Assembly (NCBI GenBank): GCA_946122785.1
Contig: CAMGYJ010000004.1
Span: 22,391,684 to 22,455,683, forward strand
Source of the DNA: Linum tenue
Taxonomy: Eukaryota; Streptophyta; Magnoliopsida; Malpighiales; Linaceae
Direction: 5' to 3'
DNA: 64,000 nucleotides
The translations under genes were made by a program, and so were the position numbers. Below are positions 36,401 through 47,751 of the stretch, in pieces. The notes under the pieces are model-generated. The model was not told the DNA's origin and did not search any database. It saw only the letters and a program-made list of their open reading frames with translations. Positions within the stretch are counted from its first letter, which is position 1. Each line of letters starts with the position of its first letter.

Positions 36401-37923
36401 CCCCTTATCCCCTTATCGATTTGCTATCTCGATGAAAGTATTTACCTGTTTGTTTGATGAAGCAGATTTTATGGGTCAGTTCAGTTATCACCCTATGTGT
36501 AAACAGATTCAGTTAACTCACCTATGTTTTGCGGATGATGTTCTTGTGTTCACTGATGGGTCTAATATGGGGATACATTGTGTGATGAGGGTGCAATATC
36601 GTTTTAAGGGACTGTCTGGTCTTGGTTTAACCTGGGAATATTTGACTTTTTTTGTGCAGGCTGAAGGTGGAACAAATGGCTAATATGGCTGAATGGTCGG
36701 GCATTAAGCTGGCAAAGCTTCTTGTGCGTTATCTTGGTGTCCTTTTCGTGGCTGGGAAACTCTCTATTAATGCTTGTCGTCCTCTAATTGATAAAATTGT
36801 TGCAAGAATATCAAATTGGAAAGCGAAGTCTTTGAGTTACGCTAATAGATTAGAGTTGGTGTCTTCTATCGTGATGAGTTAACACAATACTGGATGTGTT
36901 AACTCATCCAGTTTGTGTCTTCTTATTACCAAAAGCAGTGATTGGTGAGGTGGAGAGACTATGTAGTAACTTCCTATGGGGGATTGGTGCATGGGGAAAG
37001 ATTAGAGCTACGGTTGCTTGGAGCTAGCTGCCCTTTCCTAAGTCTGAGGGGGGACTAAGTGTTAGGGATCTCTTCTCTTGGAATGTTGCATCCATATCTC
37101 ATCATATCTGGGCCATTCTTCAGCAACATGGCTCTCTCTGGATCGCGTGGCTCCGTAATTACAAGCTTAAGAACTGCTCTCTTTTGTAGTTCAAGGGGAA
37201 CTCTGGTTCTTGGTGTGGGCGGAGATTACTTAAAATTAGAGGACTTGTACAACAGTCCTTCTCGGTTAGGGGGGATCAGGTTTTAGGCAAGTGGAAGTGA
37301 TGACAAAGTATTCAGTTAAGAAGGCTTGGCACTCCATACGACCGAGATTACCTAAACCAAGCTGGGCTTCTCTGGTTTGGAAATGGTATGGTATTCCTCG
37401 AAACAAATTTTTCTTGTGGCTGTTTGTGAAGGAAAGAATCCATACGTTGAGTCTATTGATCATATCTTTGCTTCCTGTATCTTCTATCGGGATCTCTACA
37501 TGCAGCGGTTGAGTTCTATGTTTCCTCGCCTGTGGTTTTCTTCTTGGAGGCAGGAGGTATGTTGGGTGGAGCGTGTGTTTGTGAAGGCTACTCCCCTTAT
37601 TGACGCAGGGAAGATGATTTGGAGTTCCATTTTGAGCCATTTAGGCGTGAGCGATGTAGGCGTATCTATGCAGGCGAGAAAATTGAGGTTGTAGGGTTGT
37701 GTAAGGTTATTAGAACTGTGGCCCGAGTTTTGATTGATGATCAATTAATTGGGTGATACTGGTAAATAGGTGTTTAGTCTTGCTCTTGATTTTGGGGTTT
37801 AGTTAAAGGTAGTTGATCATATTGTATAGCTCCTAGTTGGCTAAGGTTGTTTGTCAGTGATCTGTTTTTTTTTTTATGATATAACATAAAATCAAATCAT
37901 AAAAAAAAATCATCTTCAATTTT
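33462..37923 (+). mobile_element. Near-full-length but dead LINE
   Basis: Flanking 18-bp repeats AAAATCATCTTCGATTTT (33462-33479) and its one-mismatch copy (37906-37923) bound a body of about 4.4 kb ending in an A-rich tail. ORF1 remnant (about 33500-34430): a DUF4283-like region, then LPPVCSKCEVFCHNC. ORF2 remnants: an endonuclease piece (about 34530-35130), reverse transcriptase (35880-36890) with KIDLAKAFDSIDW and the catalytic block LCFADDVLVF, then the zf-RVT region (37290-37690). Many stops and shifts separate the frames. ORF architecture matches the minus-strand LINE at 40538-45410. Confidence 0.88.
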
Positions 37924-39993
37924 AAATTTTGAATTCTAAGGAATTGGAACTAAACTGCCCCGACCCCACGTAGTCAGCAAAACCGCCCCTTACCCGTGCG
38001 GTTTTCGTCGAAAACCGCGCCCCGGTTGGCGGTTTTCGTGAAAGCGTGCTATTTTTGGAATATTTTGGGGTTGGGTGCTAATTTTGGAATTTATTTTTAA
38101 ACGATGCTATTCTGGAAATAGTCCCAAATTTCTGGAGGGGGGGGGGGAATAAGGACCAAAAAATTACCACCCTATACCATCCTAGTATGGAGGTTGTATC
38201 TTGTGGTACGTGTTGATGTCAAGCTTAGAGCAGCCTGCTTCAATATGTTTAAGGTCCGGAGAGCGCTGATTTCCCAAAGTCTTTAACCACCTCCAGCTCC
38301 GTGCGAATACCTGGAAAAAAAGGTCCCACCGGGGGGTCCTGGTTGGAACCTCCTCCGACGCTCAAATTAGTAACCTAAATGGAACAAAATAAATTCGATG
38401 ACGTTAGACCTGGTTCGGTCCCACGATCGTAATTGAGCGTCGTCGGCTATTTAATGCCGCCCGGTGGAGACTATCCACGATTCCATGGTTTAGTCCGCCA
38501 AATTGAGAGTGTGTTGAGTGTTTAGAGAGTTAACACGTTTTGGGAGATCGAGAGGAGAGAGAAAACATTTTTAGAGAGAGAAAGTAGAGAGAGTGTATGT
38601 GTGAGTTGTGTTGTGTGAAGTAGTCGTAAGCGACTTATGTGGTGGTGTGTGTGTGACTTGTCGTTATGAGAAAGGGGGAGGGGTGCTCCCTATTTATAGG
38701 AAAAAGTTGTAGTTAAATTCCTCGACTTACGTTAACATTCACCAACATTCTCCGCTATACCTTAATATTCTCCGCTATACCTTAACATTCTCCGTTATAC
38801 ACCAATATTCCTCACCAATTATTGTATATGGGAAAGTTCAAGTATGTATGAGAATGTATGAGAAAGTGTTGGTATGTAATGGAAAATAAAGGAGTGAATG
38901 AGTTATAGAGGAAAATGTAGGGGGGAAGAGATTTGCATGGGCATGCATACATTTATGCATATGAGTGAAAATAAAAGAAAGAAAGAAAGAGGGGAAAGGA
39001 GAAGGGAATGGTGGCTTCTGCCACTCTCACGTGGGAAGAGAAGGAAAGAAGGGGGAAAACTGGAAAAGAGAGTGAAAGTGAAAGAAACTAGAAGAATGTA
39101 GGGGAAAATTGGGGAAATGAGGAGAAAGGAATGGTGTCTGTGTCTTTCTCATGTGGGAAAAATGGAAGGAAGGAAGAATGAGACAAGAATAATGGTTGTG
39201 GAAAAGTACAAATAAGAAGTTTAGGAAAAAAATAAGAAAGTGAGTAAAGGAAAAAACAATAACAGTAGTTAAAGGAAAAAAACAATGAAGAATTCTGATG
39301 GTATAATACAAATTTTCGGGTATTTCGGGTACCGCAATGATTAACAATTTATCAAGTGTATTAATGAAAGGACAGGTGTTTAATAATTTAAAATTTTATC
39401 GGTTAAGAACTGGGTCTATCAGTACGCAATGTTGAAAGTCGTAAATGACAGTCAGTATGCTCTTACTATCATGTATTCAACCATCATACAATCTGGTAAT
39501 GTTCATAACATCATGGTATGCTTTCATAATATATGGTATGTTCTTATTTAATACTAATGAATACCACCATGGTGTAGACTAGTAATAAATGTCACAATTT
39601 ATTTTTGTTTTAAAATATATCAAAGTGTATATCATTTTGAAGAGCACAATTAAATCTAATTTATCTGTGCACTTTTTTAAATTCGGACTGAAAACGGGAG
39701 ATTGTCCGCTAAAAAATTAAAAGGGAAAAAGTTAGAGGCATTCTGTTGGTGGGAGCAGGTGCTGAAGTGGAGGCTGATGGTTGGCTTATGCAAATTTATT
39801 AACCACAAGATAAAACACGTGATCTGGTCTCTATTTCTTCTGATTTAATTTCTTCAGATTTAATTTTGTTTTCAAATTCCACCTTTAGCATTTTCCAAAT
39901 CTCATTGAATTAATATTTCTTCAGATTTAATTTGTTTCTCATAATAGATACCTTCATTTCGTTGAGGATTTATTATGTCACACAATCATAGAA
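37924..39993. other. Gene-free spacer with LTR-like and purine-rich parts
   Basis: 37970-38050 carries GCGGTTTTCG repeated and inverted, including the hairpin GCGGTTTTCGTCGAAAACCGC. 38240-38900 reads like an LTR or promoter (AGAGAG-rich, with TATTTATAG at about 38691) without definable ends. 38970-39290 is GA-rich with a partial duplication around TCTCACGTGGGAA/TCTCATGTGGGAA. 39360-39990 is AT-rich. No gene is supported. Confidence 0.4.
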
Positions 39994-40739
39994 ATTAGAA
40001 TCAGTGGCGGAGTTACTTGGAAGGTAGGGTGGAGAGTTAGTCCGGGTCCTTAGCAGTGGCGGATCCAGAACACAATAGAGCATTGGGCCATATTTCAATA
40101 TAATATTATATATTTTTAACAAAAATAGTCAATATTTTTAAATTTTAGTATTTCAAATAAAAAATAGTTACAAAATTACTAACGATGACAGACAAATGAC
40201 TAATATTTTGATGCGTTACAAAAGATTTAGCTAATATTTTGTATTTCGAAAGGTATGGTTAATAATTTGGAAATTCTAAAAGGTTTGACTAATAAATTGT
40301 ATTTACTCAAAATTAGTTTTCACATATTTCATTGCTTAAAATGTTATGTCCATGGTAGCCCCTGAAACGGGCTAGGTCAACACTAGACAAATCAACCCAC
40401 AAATCAATTTGTTTAGTGGGTTTTCTTATTTCAATGAAACTTTATACACTCTTTTACATTTTAGACTTTTAGGTTTTATTGTTTTTTTTCAAATGAAAAT
40501 CATTCGGGCTAGAATTCCTAGACTAAATTGAGAGTAATTTTTTTTTTTTCGTTGAATCAGTTTCCCTCTTTATTAATATGAAAGAAAAAACCAATACAAC
40601 GAGGCAAAGCAGTAACGCTTTGAGTAATGTCAAAAACCCTGCTCACTCCTACTCAACCAGTATCTGCTCACTCATCTACGCAAAATAAGCAACAGGCAAA
40701 GAAAAACTATCAAAGATATCCCAAACTCTCAAGATCCCC

Positions 40740-43700
40740 CTACAGCATAGCATTCCCAGCCACCAGGTAACGCAGATCAGCTTGCAACTGGGCAGCAATC
40801 TTTTCTGGATCTGGCAGTGCACCACCATGTACAACTTTGCAACGCTCACGCCAAATGTACGTCAACACCATACACCACACAACCCCATGCCATTGCAATT
40901 TCTCCGAGGGTCGAACCAAAGAGCAGATTGCATCCAACATTGCGTCCCATCCACCTGCTTCAAACAATCGACAGTGCAAGTTCAAGACAAGCAGACGAGC
41001 AAAAGAACAATGAACAAACAGGTGCTCTCTCGTTTCCATCGGGAAAGTGCACAATGGGCAAGAGGCAATGGTTATCTTCCTCCAGCTCAGAAGTTTGTCC
41101 CTCGTCACTATTGCATTTCTGATAACAAGCCAAGCAATGAAGCTAAAGCGAGGAGGACAGAACCTATTCCAGACGAGCTTAAACCATGGTACCTCTGGCT
41201 GCTTGGCACGCAAGGAATCCCAGACTAATCGAACTGAGTACACCTTCATTCGTTTCATTCCCCAGTAAACCTCACCATTTCTCTGTTGTATCCATGGCCT
41301 AATCTGATCCCTGATTTTGAGCAGTCTCCTCCATGTCCAGGAGCTACTGTACTGTGGCTTCATCGACCATAAATCTAACCGCTTGCACTTATACTCGTTC
41401 ATCCATGCAACCCAAAGAGTCCCTGACTTTATTAGAAATAGCCACAACATCCTAGCAGAACTAGCTATGTTCCAGGCCTGGAGATCCTTAATCCCCAATC
41501 CCCCTTCTTTCTTTGGATAGGCTAGCCTCTCCCAGGCTACCTTGGCTCTACCCTCTTCACTACCATGCCATAAAAACTGAGAACAGACTTTTTATACTTG
41601 TTTTAAAACTTTTTTAGGAAGAACAAATAATTGCATCCAAAACTGTACTATCCCCATCAGAACAGAATTCAATAGATGTAGCCTCCCTGCAAAAGAGAGT
41701 TTTTTAACACGCCAAGACTTAATCCTTTTTGTAATTTTTTCAACCAACATGGCCACTTCAGTTGAGGATAGTTTCCCAGTGATCAAAGGCAGCCCAAGGT
41801 ACCTAACAGGGAGCTTACCCTCCTGGAAGCCTGAAAGCTGGAGAGCAACATATTTATACTGAACAGAGTCACCTCCAAAGTAAACCTCGCACTTGGAAGG
41901 ATTACATTGGAGCCCAGAAATCTCATAAAACTGCTGGAGCACATGCTTAACTTGAAGAATGGCCTGAGCTGAAGCCTCTGTAAATACAATAATGTCATCT
42001 GCAAAGCACATATGGTTCAACTACACTCTCTTGCAGTGTGGATGGTAGGGAATTCTGTTCTCCTGACTTGCTTTCATCAACATGGTAGAGAGCCCCTCCA
42101 TAGCTATTGTAAATAGGTATGGTGATAAGGGGTCTCCCTGCCTAACCCCCTTCCTAGCTCGAAAATAGCCACATAACCCCCCATTTATATTAATACTATA
42201 GTGTGCAGTTTGAATGCAACACTTAATCCACTTCAAGAACTGTTCAGGAAACCCCATACCACTCATCATAAGGAAAAGGTAGTTCCAATTCACAGAATCG
42301 AATGCTTTCATAATATCAATTTTGATAGCACATCTAGAGGAGAGCCCCTGTCTATGATATCCACTAACAAGCTCCTGTGCTAGCAGGATATTATCCCTTA
42401 TACTTCTACCCTTAATGAAAGCTGACTGAGAAGGACTGATAATGGTAGGTAAAACTTCCTTAAGTCTATTGGAAAAAAATTTAGCCACAATTTTGTATAA
42501 GAGATTCACACAAGATATAGGTCTAAAATTCTTAAGGGTATCAGCAGTGGGGATCTTAGGGATAAGAGAAACAGCTGTGGAATTCACTCCACTGGGAAGC
42601 TTACCTTGATGGAAGAAGTCAAGGGTCAAGGATCCCCCGTGTGACATCCTCTCCAATAATGTGCCATGTTTTCTTGTAAAAGCCAGCAGAAAATCCATCT
42701 GGCCCGGGGGCCTTTTGAGAATTCATACCAAAAACAACACTTCTGATTTCATCAACAGTGACAGGTTGCACAAGAAGATCCCTTCCCTCAGTGGAGATAG
42801 TGTATTTTATCATACCTTCAATATCCTCTCTGCTAGGATTGATATCAGGATTTGCTTCACCCAAGAGTTTCTTATAATAACCTATAGCCTCCGCCACTAT
42901 CTGATCAGACTGAACCAACTCTTCCCCTCCTGCAGAAATGAGCTTTCGAATTGCTCTTTTTGAGGTTCTGATTTTTACTGCCTGGTGAAAGAAACCAGAG
43001 CTTTTATCTCCAAGCTGCATCCAAGAGACCCTCGAATTCTGCCAACAGAAGCTCTCATAAGCCACCTGAAGCTTTGTACAGTCAGCTTGCACCTTATTGA
43101 CTTCCGCAAAATGAACTGAGGTAGGATCTGAGAATGCTAGAAGTTGTGCCTTTCTTAGCAAATCTTCTGATGCCTTTACCTGCCCTTGCAAATCACCATA
43201 TACCTCTTTATTGAACTGCTTCAGTACCTTCTTTACTTCTTGCAACTTCCTCTGAACCACTTGCAATGGGGATCCTGTAACCTCTTTCCTCCAAGTTCTC
43301 TCTACAGTTTCAAGGAAAAGAGGGTGTTCAGCCCAGAATTCAAAATATTTGAATGGCTTGGGGAGAGTTTTGATTGGCACAGCTGTGCAAGCTTGACCAC
43401 AATGATCAGAGAAGCCTGAAGGGAAGGCCTCCATGCCACAGTCAGGGAATTGCTCAATCCACTCTAAATTCACCATAGCTCTATCTAATCTACGAGCAAT
43501 AGGGTTATTTTGCTGCCTGTTTGTCCATGTGAACTGGGGGCCTGTTGTTCTGTAATCCAAGAGCTCCATATCCCCAATCCAGTCATTAAAAGCTGTCATA
43601 CTAGGAGTGACAGACAGTTGATTGCTAGTCTCACTTGGTACCCTGACCGTGTTGAAATCCCCACCCACTATCCAGGGATAACCTGCTACCCGTAGTTGCC

Positions 43701-44067
43701 TCAGTTCATCATAGGTTTTGATCCTGTCCTCCTCAGCATTTGCTGCATACACAGCTATAAGAAAGAGAGATTCATTGCTAATTCCTTTCACTATAGCATG
43801 CACAAAGTTTTTCCCCGGCTTTAATATCCTCACTTCCACTTGCGGATCCCAGAAGAGCCAGACCCTGCCCAGCGGAGAATCTACACAATTCAAACACTTC
43901 TTCCACTCTGCAAACACTTCAGCCACTGCCTCCTCTGCTTTATTAGCTTTTATTCTAGTTTCTAACACTGCTACTACATTTACTTTATTGCGTTGCAAGA
44001 CTCGTAACAAGTCCCGCTGTTTAGAGGGTTTATTAAACCCTCTAACATTCCTAAAGAGAACAATCAT
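40740..44067 (-). pseudogene. LINE ORF2 (endonuclease, reverse transcriptase, zf-RVT), three lesions
   Basis: The endonuclease domain comes first (start MIVLFRNVRGFNK, then ETRIK, GGDFN and SDHC blocks). Reverse transcriptase follows, with AIKIDIMKAFDSVNW, GVRQGDPLSPYLF and the catalytic HMCFADDIIVF. The C-terminus has the zf-RVT cysteine/histidine block (CPLCTFPMETREHLFVHC). Lesions are a frameshift near 42625, just before the LDFFHQGKLP block, and two stops. The first stop is a TAG at 42023-42021, ahead of the FADD motif. The second is a TAA at about 41594-41592. The start codon overlaps the ORF1 stop by four bases (ATGA). Confidence 0.88.
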
Positions 44068-45305
44068 TTAGAAGACGAGGGTTTTACCCCTCCTCCTCCC
44101 TTCTTACCCTCCCTCTTACCTTCCTTTCTCTTTGGCACTGCTTGTAGCTTAACTGGCTCTCTCTCTTCCAACTTACTAAGGACACTGAATGATGAAGCGG
44201 AGACCTGAAATGTATTATGAGGGCTTGTTTTTGGTGACCAAACACGAGGCTTGGCACCATGGATCACCTGCTGGAATTCAGCTTCTGAAGGCAACTTGGG
44301 GGAAGCCATCTGCTGAAACTCAGAATTAGAAGGCAGCGTTGGAGATGCTACCTCTTGGAACGAGCTGTCCAGGTTTGCTGGGATAACTCTGTCCACTGAT
44401 GCCCCCACCATAGCAGTCAACTGAGGATCATCATCAAATATCACAATCTCCTTGCCCTTAACAGAGCTCTTATTGCTGGGTTCCCCCTGAGGAAGACTGG
44501 TGATCAAAGATTTCGGCACTGGATCCTCAGAAACAATCACCCTCTCCGTCTGATGCTTTGCACAGTCCCCAGTAATGCCAAAGAGATGACAAACCGGACA
44601 CACTGGCGGTAGATTACAGTAGGTGGCCCCAATTTTCAGAGATTGATCCTCATCAGGCCACAACATCACATGATCCGGACATTCACTATCCACAGTAAGC
44701 TCCACCAACACCTTAGCATACCCATGTCGATCCCTCATCCTTGTAGTATGATCAATCCCCAACGGAATCCCTAACCAGCTTGCAATTCTACTAAGCCCCT
44801 GAAAATCATAATACTCCAGCGGCACATTCACAAGATTAACCCAAATTGGAAGCGCTTTCCGCCCCAAATCCTCAGCACTAATACCCGGTACCCAAGGCCT
44901 AAGATAGAGCAAGTTGCTGAGGTAAAACCATGGTCCATTCTCAAGAATCCATTCGCAGACCTTCGGATTCGGCAACTGGATGAGAAGCATTCGATCATAG
45001 AGAAGAGAGACACGAACTACACCATCCCTACCCCAGAGCTTGTTCGCCCAGCGACGAAGAACGTATAGCGAAGGCGGGTCTTGCAAGAACTGGCCTACTA
45101 GACAATTCTTCCATCTAGCCGCACCAGCATTGCGCACCGCCTTAGGCATACGAAGCCCGCCATTGATAACTTCAGGCTTGATGTAGGTAAGACGATTGGC
45201 CTCCGAGATGCCAAACAGCGCCGCCCAGGGTTTCGTAGGAACACCTTGGGTTTCACCGAATGACGTCGTCGAATTCGCGGCCTCGGTCGCACTCACACCA
45301 GTCAT
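44064..45305 (-). CDS. LINE ORF1 protein (DUF4283 and CCHC-like RNA-binding type)
   Basis: I chose the ATG at 45305 because the frame upstream has only a TTG. The protein is 413 residues and intact. It has an N-terminal DUF4283-like region (LVGQFLQDPPSLYVLRRW, then GPWFYLSNLLYLRPW and LPIWVNLVNVP). A zinc-knuckle-like LPPVCPVCHLFGITGDC block and a basic, lysine-rich C-terminal tail follow. Plant LINE ORF1 proteins of this layout bind the element RNA. The stop codon overlaps the ORF2 start as ATGA, which suggests coupled translation of ORF2. Confidence 0.8.
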   Translation of the reverse strand: MTGVSATEAANSTTSFGETQGVPTKPWAALFGISEANRLTYIKPEVINGGLRMPKAVRNAGAARWKNCLVGQFLQDPPSLYVLRRWANKLWGRDGVVRVSLLYDRMLLIQLPNPKVCEWILENGPWFYLSNLLYLRPWVPGISAEDLGRKALPIWVNLVNVPLEYYDFQGLSRIASWLGIPLGIDHTTRMRDRHGYAKVLVELTVDSECPDHVMLWPDEDQSLKIGATYCNLPPVCPVCHLFGITGDCAKHQTERVIVSEDPVPKSLITSLPQGEPSNKSSVKGKEIVIFDDDPQLTAMVGASVDRVIPANLDSSFQEVASPTLPSNSEFQQMASPKLPSEAEFQQVIHGAKPRVWSPKTSPHNTFQVSASSFSVLSKLEEREPVKLQAVPKRKEGKREGKKGGGGVKPSSSK

Positions 45306-45731
45306 GAGAAAAGAGAAGAGAGGGGAAAAGGCTGCTCCGGCGCAGGTGCCGGAGCCGGCAGCAAGCTCACGAGATCGGAAACCCTTACCACCGGGATCGC
45401 TACACAAAATTTATTATCAAATACACTCGACCGGCCATTAAATAATACTGGGCCAAATACCTAAAATCGAAAAATTTATAAGCTCTATACTAACTCTGGA
45501 TCCGACGGAGGGCTGGGTCGTGGCCCGGGTTGGCCCAGCCCTAGATCCGCCAATGGTCCTTAGAATCTTAAGTATATTTAGATAAATTTTAAATAAGTTG
45601 GACTCGGCCAGAATATTAGTTCATATAAGAATCATGTAGTCTACTGGCAGCCAATTAATTTTTAGTGTGGAGAACCCAGGTTCAATTCACCACAACCTAA
45701 CATTTTGCTTTATTTTGAGTGATTTCAATGA

Positions 45732-47539
45732 TTTTTAGATTGGCTTAATTACAAGTTTGGTCACCCGAATTGCTTAAAAATTTCACGTTTGCCACGCGAA
45801 TTGATTTATTCCATTTATAGTCACTCGAATTAGTTGAACAGTCCAAGTTCGGTCACTCTCCGTTAACCTCCGTTAGACTCCGTTAATGAAGGTCGTTAAG
45901 TGATGATGTGGCTAACAGAAAGACACAGTCAGCACATTTAAACATTAAAAAATGACGACCCGACCCGCCAGCTCACCCTTACCCGCCCAGTCAGCCATTC
46001 TTGCCCAAACCCGCGAACCAACCCAATTAATTGACCCTAAACCCAAACCCGAGACCCAACCCCCCCCCCCCCCTGAATTGTAAATCACAGACGACAACAA
46101 CTCGTTCTCTCCATCTGCGCTCGTCTCCCATCCTCTTCATCCTTATCCGACGACGAGGACGACGAGAGGCTTTCACGACGGTCTTCTTCCTCTTCGTCGT
46201 CTTCTTCGTTCCCCCGGCGGCGATTGTGGTCGCCGCTTTCGTCGTCGTCTTCGTTCAATGTGAGCAGCGGCATGGATTTAGGGTTATGCCAGCTGTAGAA
46301 CGACGATCTCCTCGACCACTTGTTCGCCATCAGAATTCTCCTCCGCTTGTTGAACGGGTGCTCCGGCTTTTCCAGATCCTTCGCTTGGCTCACCGCCAAG
46401 CACGCATCGGACAAGCTCGCGAAAGACTTCGATTTCCCGGCGAAGTAATTCGACAATCCCTTCCTGCAATTTTGAGAAATCAAATCACCCCCCCCCATTA
46501 ATAATCGGGTAGTAGAGAGATCCGAATCCAAATCGAGCAGGAGCACAAACTCACTTTGGGGGGAGAGAGTCCTCCAAGGCGTCCATGGAGCCGAGAGAGC
46601 CGAGGCCTTTCTTCATAGACGACGATGCACCGTTGCTGCTATTGCTCTCTCCGTCGTCTTCCTCTTCCTCGTCGCTGTCGTCGGGAGCGCGGACGGATGA
46701 AGACGGGCTATCGGAAGAATCTTCGAGCGATTTCCCAGATCTAGCCATCGGAAGGCCAAAACGACTGCGGTTGGATATCGAGATCGAACCCACTAACCCA
46801 TCCTCGTCTTCTTCTCCCTCCACAACGGACGAAACCCTATGCTTCAGAAATAACCGCTGGGTCTCCGGCTGGGAGAGGGAGTAAGTCGCCGCCGCCGCCT
46901 GAGGAGGCGAAATGTCGATGGTGAATGTAGGACCGAAAAAATAGAGAAGGTAAAGTTCACCAAAGATAGAGATGAGAGAAGATCCGAGAGAGACTGAAAC
47001 GGATCGGCGTTCAAGTAACCGCTCCTTTGGCTCGCCGGAGCTCTACCCTCCTGACCATTCCGGTGTTGGTGTCCGTCTTCCAGAGAGGCTTCGTTGTCAT
47101 CAATCGGAGGCTGAAGATGGAGAGATTGAGAGTACAGGGAGGAACAGAAGGGAAAGGGGGAAAAGGAAGAAATTGTTGTCGTCTGCGATTTACAATTCAG
47201 GGGGGGTTGGGTCTCGGGTTTAGGTTTAGGGTCAATTAATTGGGTTGGTTCGCGGGTTTGGGCAAGAATGGCTGACTGGGCGGGTAAGGGTGAGCTGGCG
47301 GGTCGGGTCGGGTCGTCGTTTTTTAATGTTTAAATGTGCTGACTGTGTCTTTCTGTTAGCCACGTCATCACTTAACGGCCGTCATTAACGGAGTCTAACG
47401 GAGGTTAACGGAGAGTGACCGAACTTGGACTGTTCAACTAATTCGAGTGACTATAAATGGAATAAATCAATTCGGGTGGCAAACGTGAAATTTTTAAGCA
47501 ATTCGGGTGACCAAACTTGCAATTAAGCCTTTTTAGATT
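45732..47539. mobile_element. Pack-MULE with long terminal inverted repeats
   Basis: The 1788-bp element at 45742-47529 has terminal inverted repeats of about 355 bp (about 45742-46098 and 47172-47529). They start GGCTTAATTACAAGTTTGG on the left and differ at few positions. The flanking 10-bp duplication TTTTTAGATT (45732-45741 and 47530-47539) fits Mutator-like elements. There is no transposase. The interior carries a spliced OXS3-like gene copy on the minus strand, so this is a gene-capturing Pack-MULE. It sits in the core of the outer hAT. Confidence 0.92.
46085..46823 (-). CDS. OXS3-like (OXIDATIVE STRESS 3 family) gene copy captured in the Pack-MULE
   Basis: Exon 1 is 46823-46555 and exon 2 is 46463-46085, joined by a 91-bp intron with perfect GTGAGT donor and TTGCAG acceptor. 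The joined frame has 215 residues. The family core is intact across the splice: [15 protein letters not shown], then [32 protein letters not shown] and [14 protein letters not shown]. Acidic Asp/Glu and poly-Ser tracts flank the core. OXS3-type proteins are small nuclear chromatin-associated stress-tolerance factors. The last codons and the TGA stop lie in the inner part of the terminal inverted repeat, so the C-terminus is a fusion with transposon sequence. The frame is also open upstream of the chosen ATG to about 46980, so the native N-terminus may be missing. Whether it is expressed is unknown. Confidence 0.8.
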
Positions 47540-47751
47540 ATATTGAAAGAAAGATAGCAAAACATTTAGTTTAGATGCTATTTTGAATGATTTTTCAATG
47601 ATTTCTAAAAACGTTGTATACTTTTAAAATAATTATTTTATTTTTATTTACATTTAATTATTTTCGATCCACCCGATATAGAAATTCTGGCTCCGCCACT
47701 GATTAGAATAGTTGCTAAACATTAAAATTTTATTTTAATAGGCAAATTCCT

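Larger units (their letters stand above)
40538..45410 (-). mobile_element. LINE retrotransposon (two ORFs) inside the inner hAT
   Basis: A T tract at 40538-40551 marks the 3' poly-A of a minus-strand LINE. The element carries ORF1 (45305-44064) and ORF2 (44067-40740), with a 3' untranslated part of about 190 bp. A target duplication was not found. Coding damage is light: one frameshift and two nonsense codons in ORF2. It is therefore younger than the + strand LINE at 33462-37923. Confidence 0.88.
40046..45563. mobile_element. Inner hAT element inside the outer hAT
   Basis: It begins CAGTGGCGGATC at 40054 and ends GATCCGCCAATG at 45555. The 8-bp duplication is GTCCTTAG (40046-40053 and 45556-45563). 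Its 5502 bp are mostly a LINE insertion (about 40538-45410). Without that it is a small non-autonomous element closely related to the outer one by its termini. Confidence 0.9.
39994..47709. mobile_element. Outer hAT element, 7.7 kb, carrying nested insertions
   Basis: The termini are CAGTGGCGGAG at 40002 and CTCCGCCACTG at 47701. The flanking 8-bp duplication is ATTAGAAT (39994-40001 and 47702-47709). Most of the length is made of later insertions: an inner hAT (40054-45555) and a Pack-MULE (45742-47529). Removing them leaves a non-autonomous core of about 0.4 kb with no transposase. A tRNA-like box pair lies in the core at about 45637-45688. Confidence 0.9.

Noticed and set aside
46585..46884. 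Plus-strand open frame rich in Ser
   Set aside because: It is the antisense shadow of the OXS3-like exon 1.
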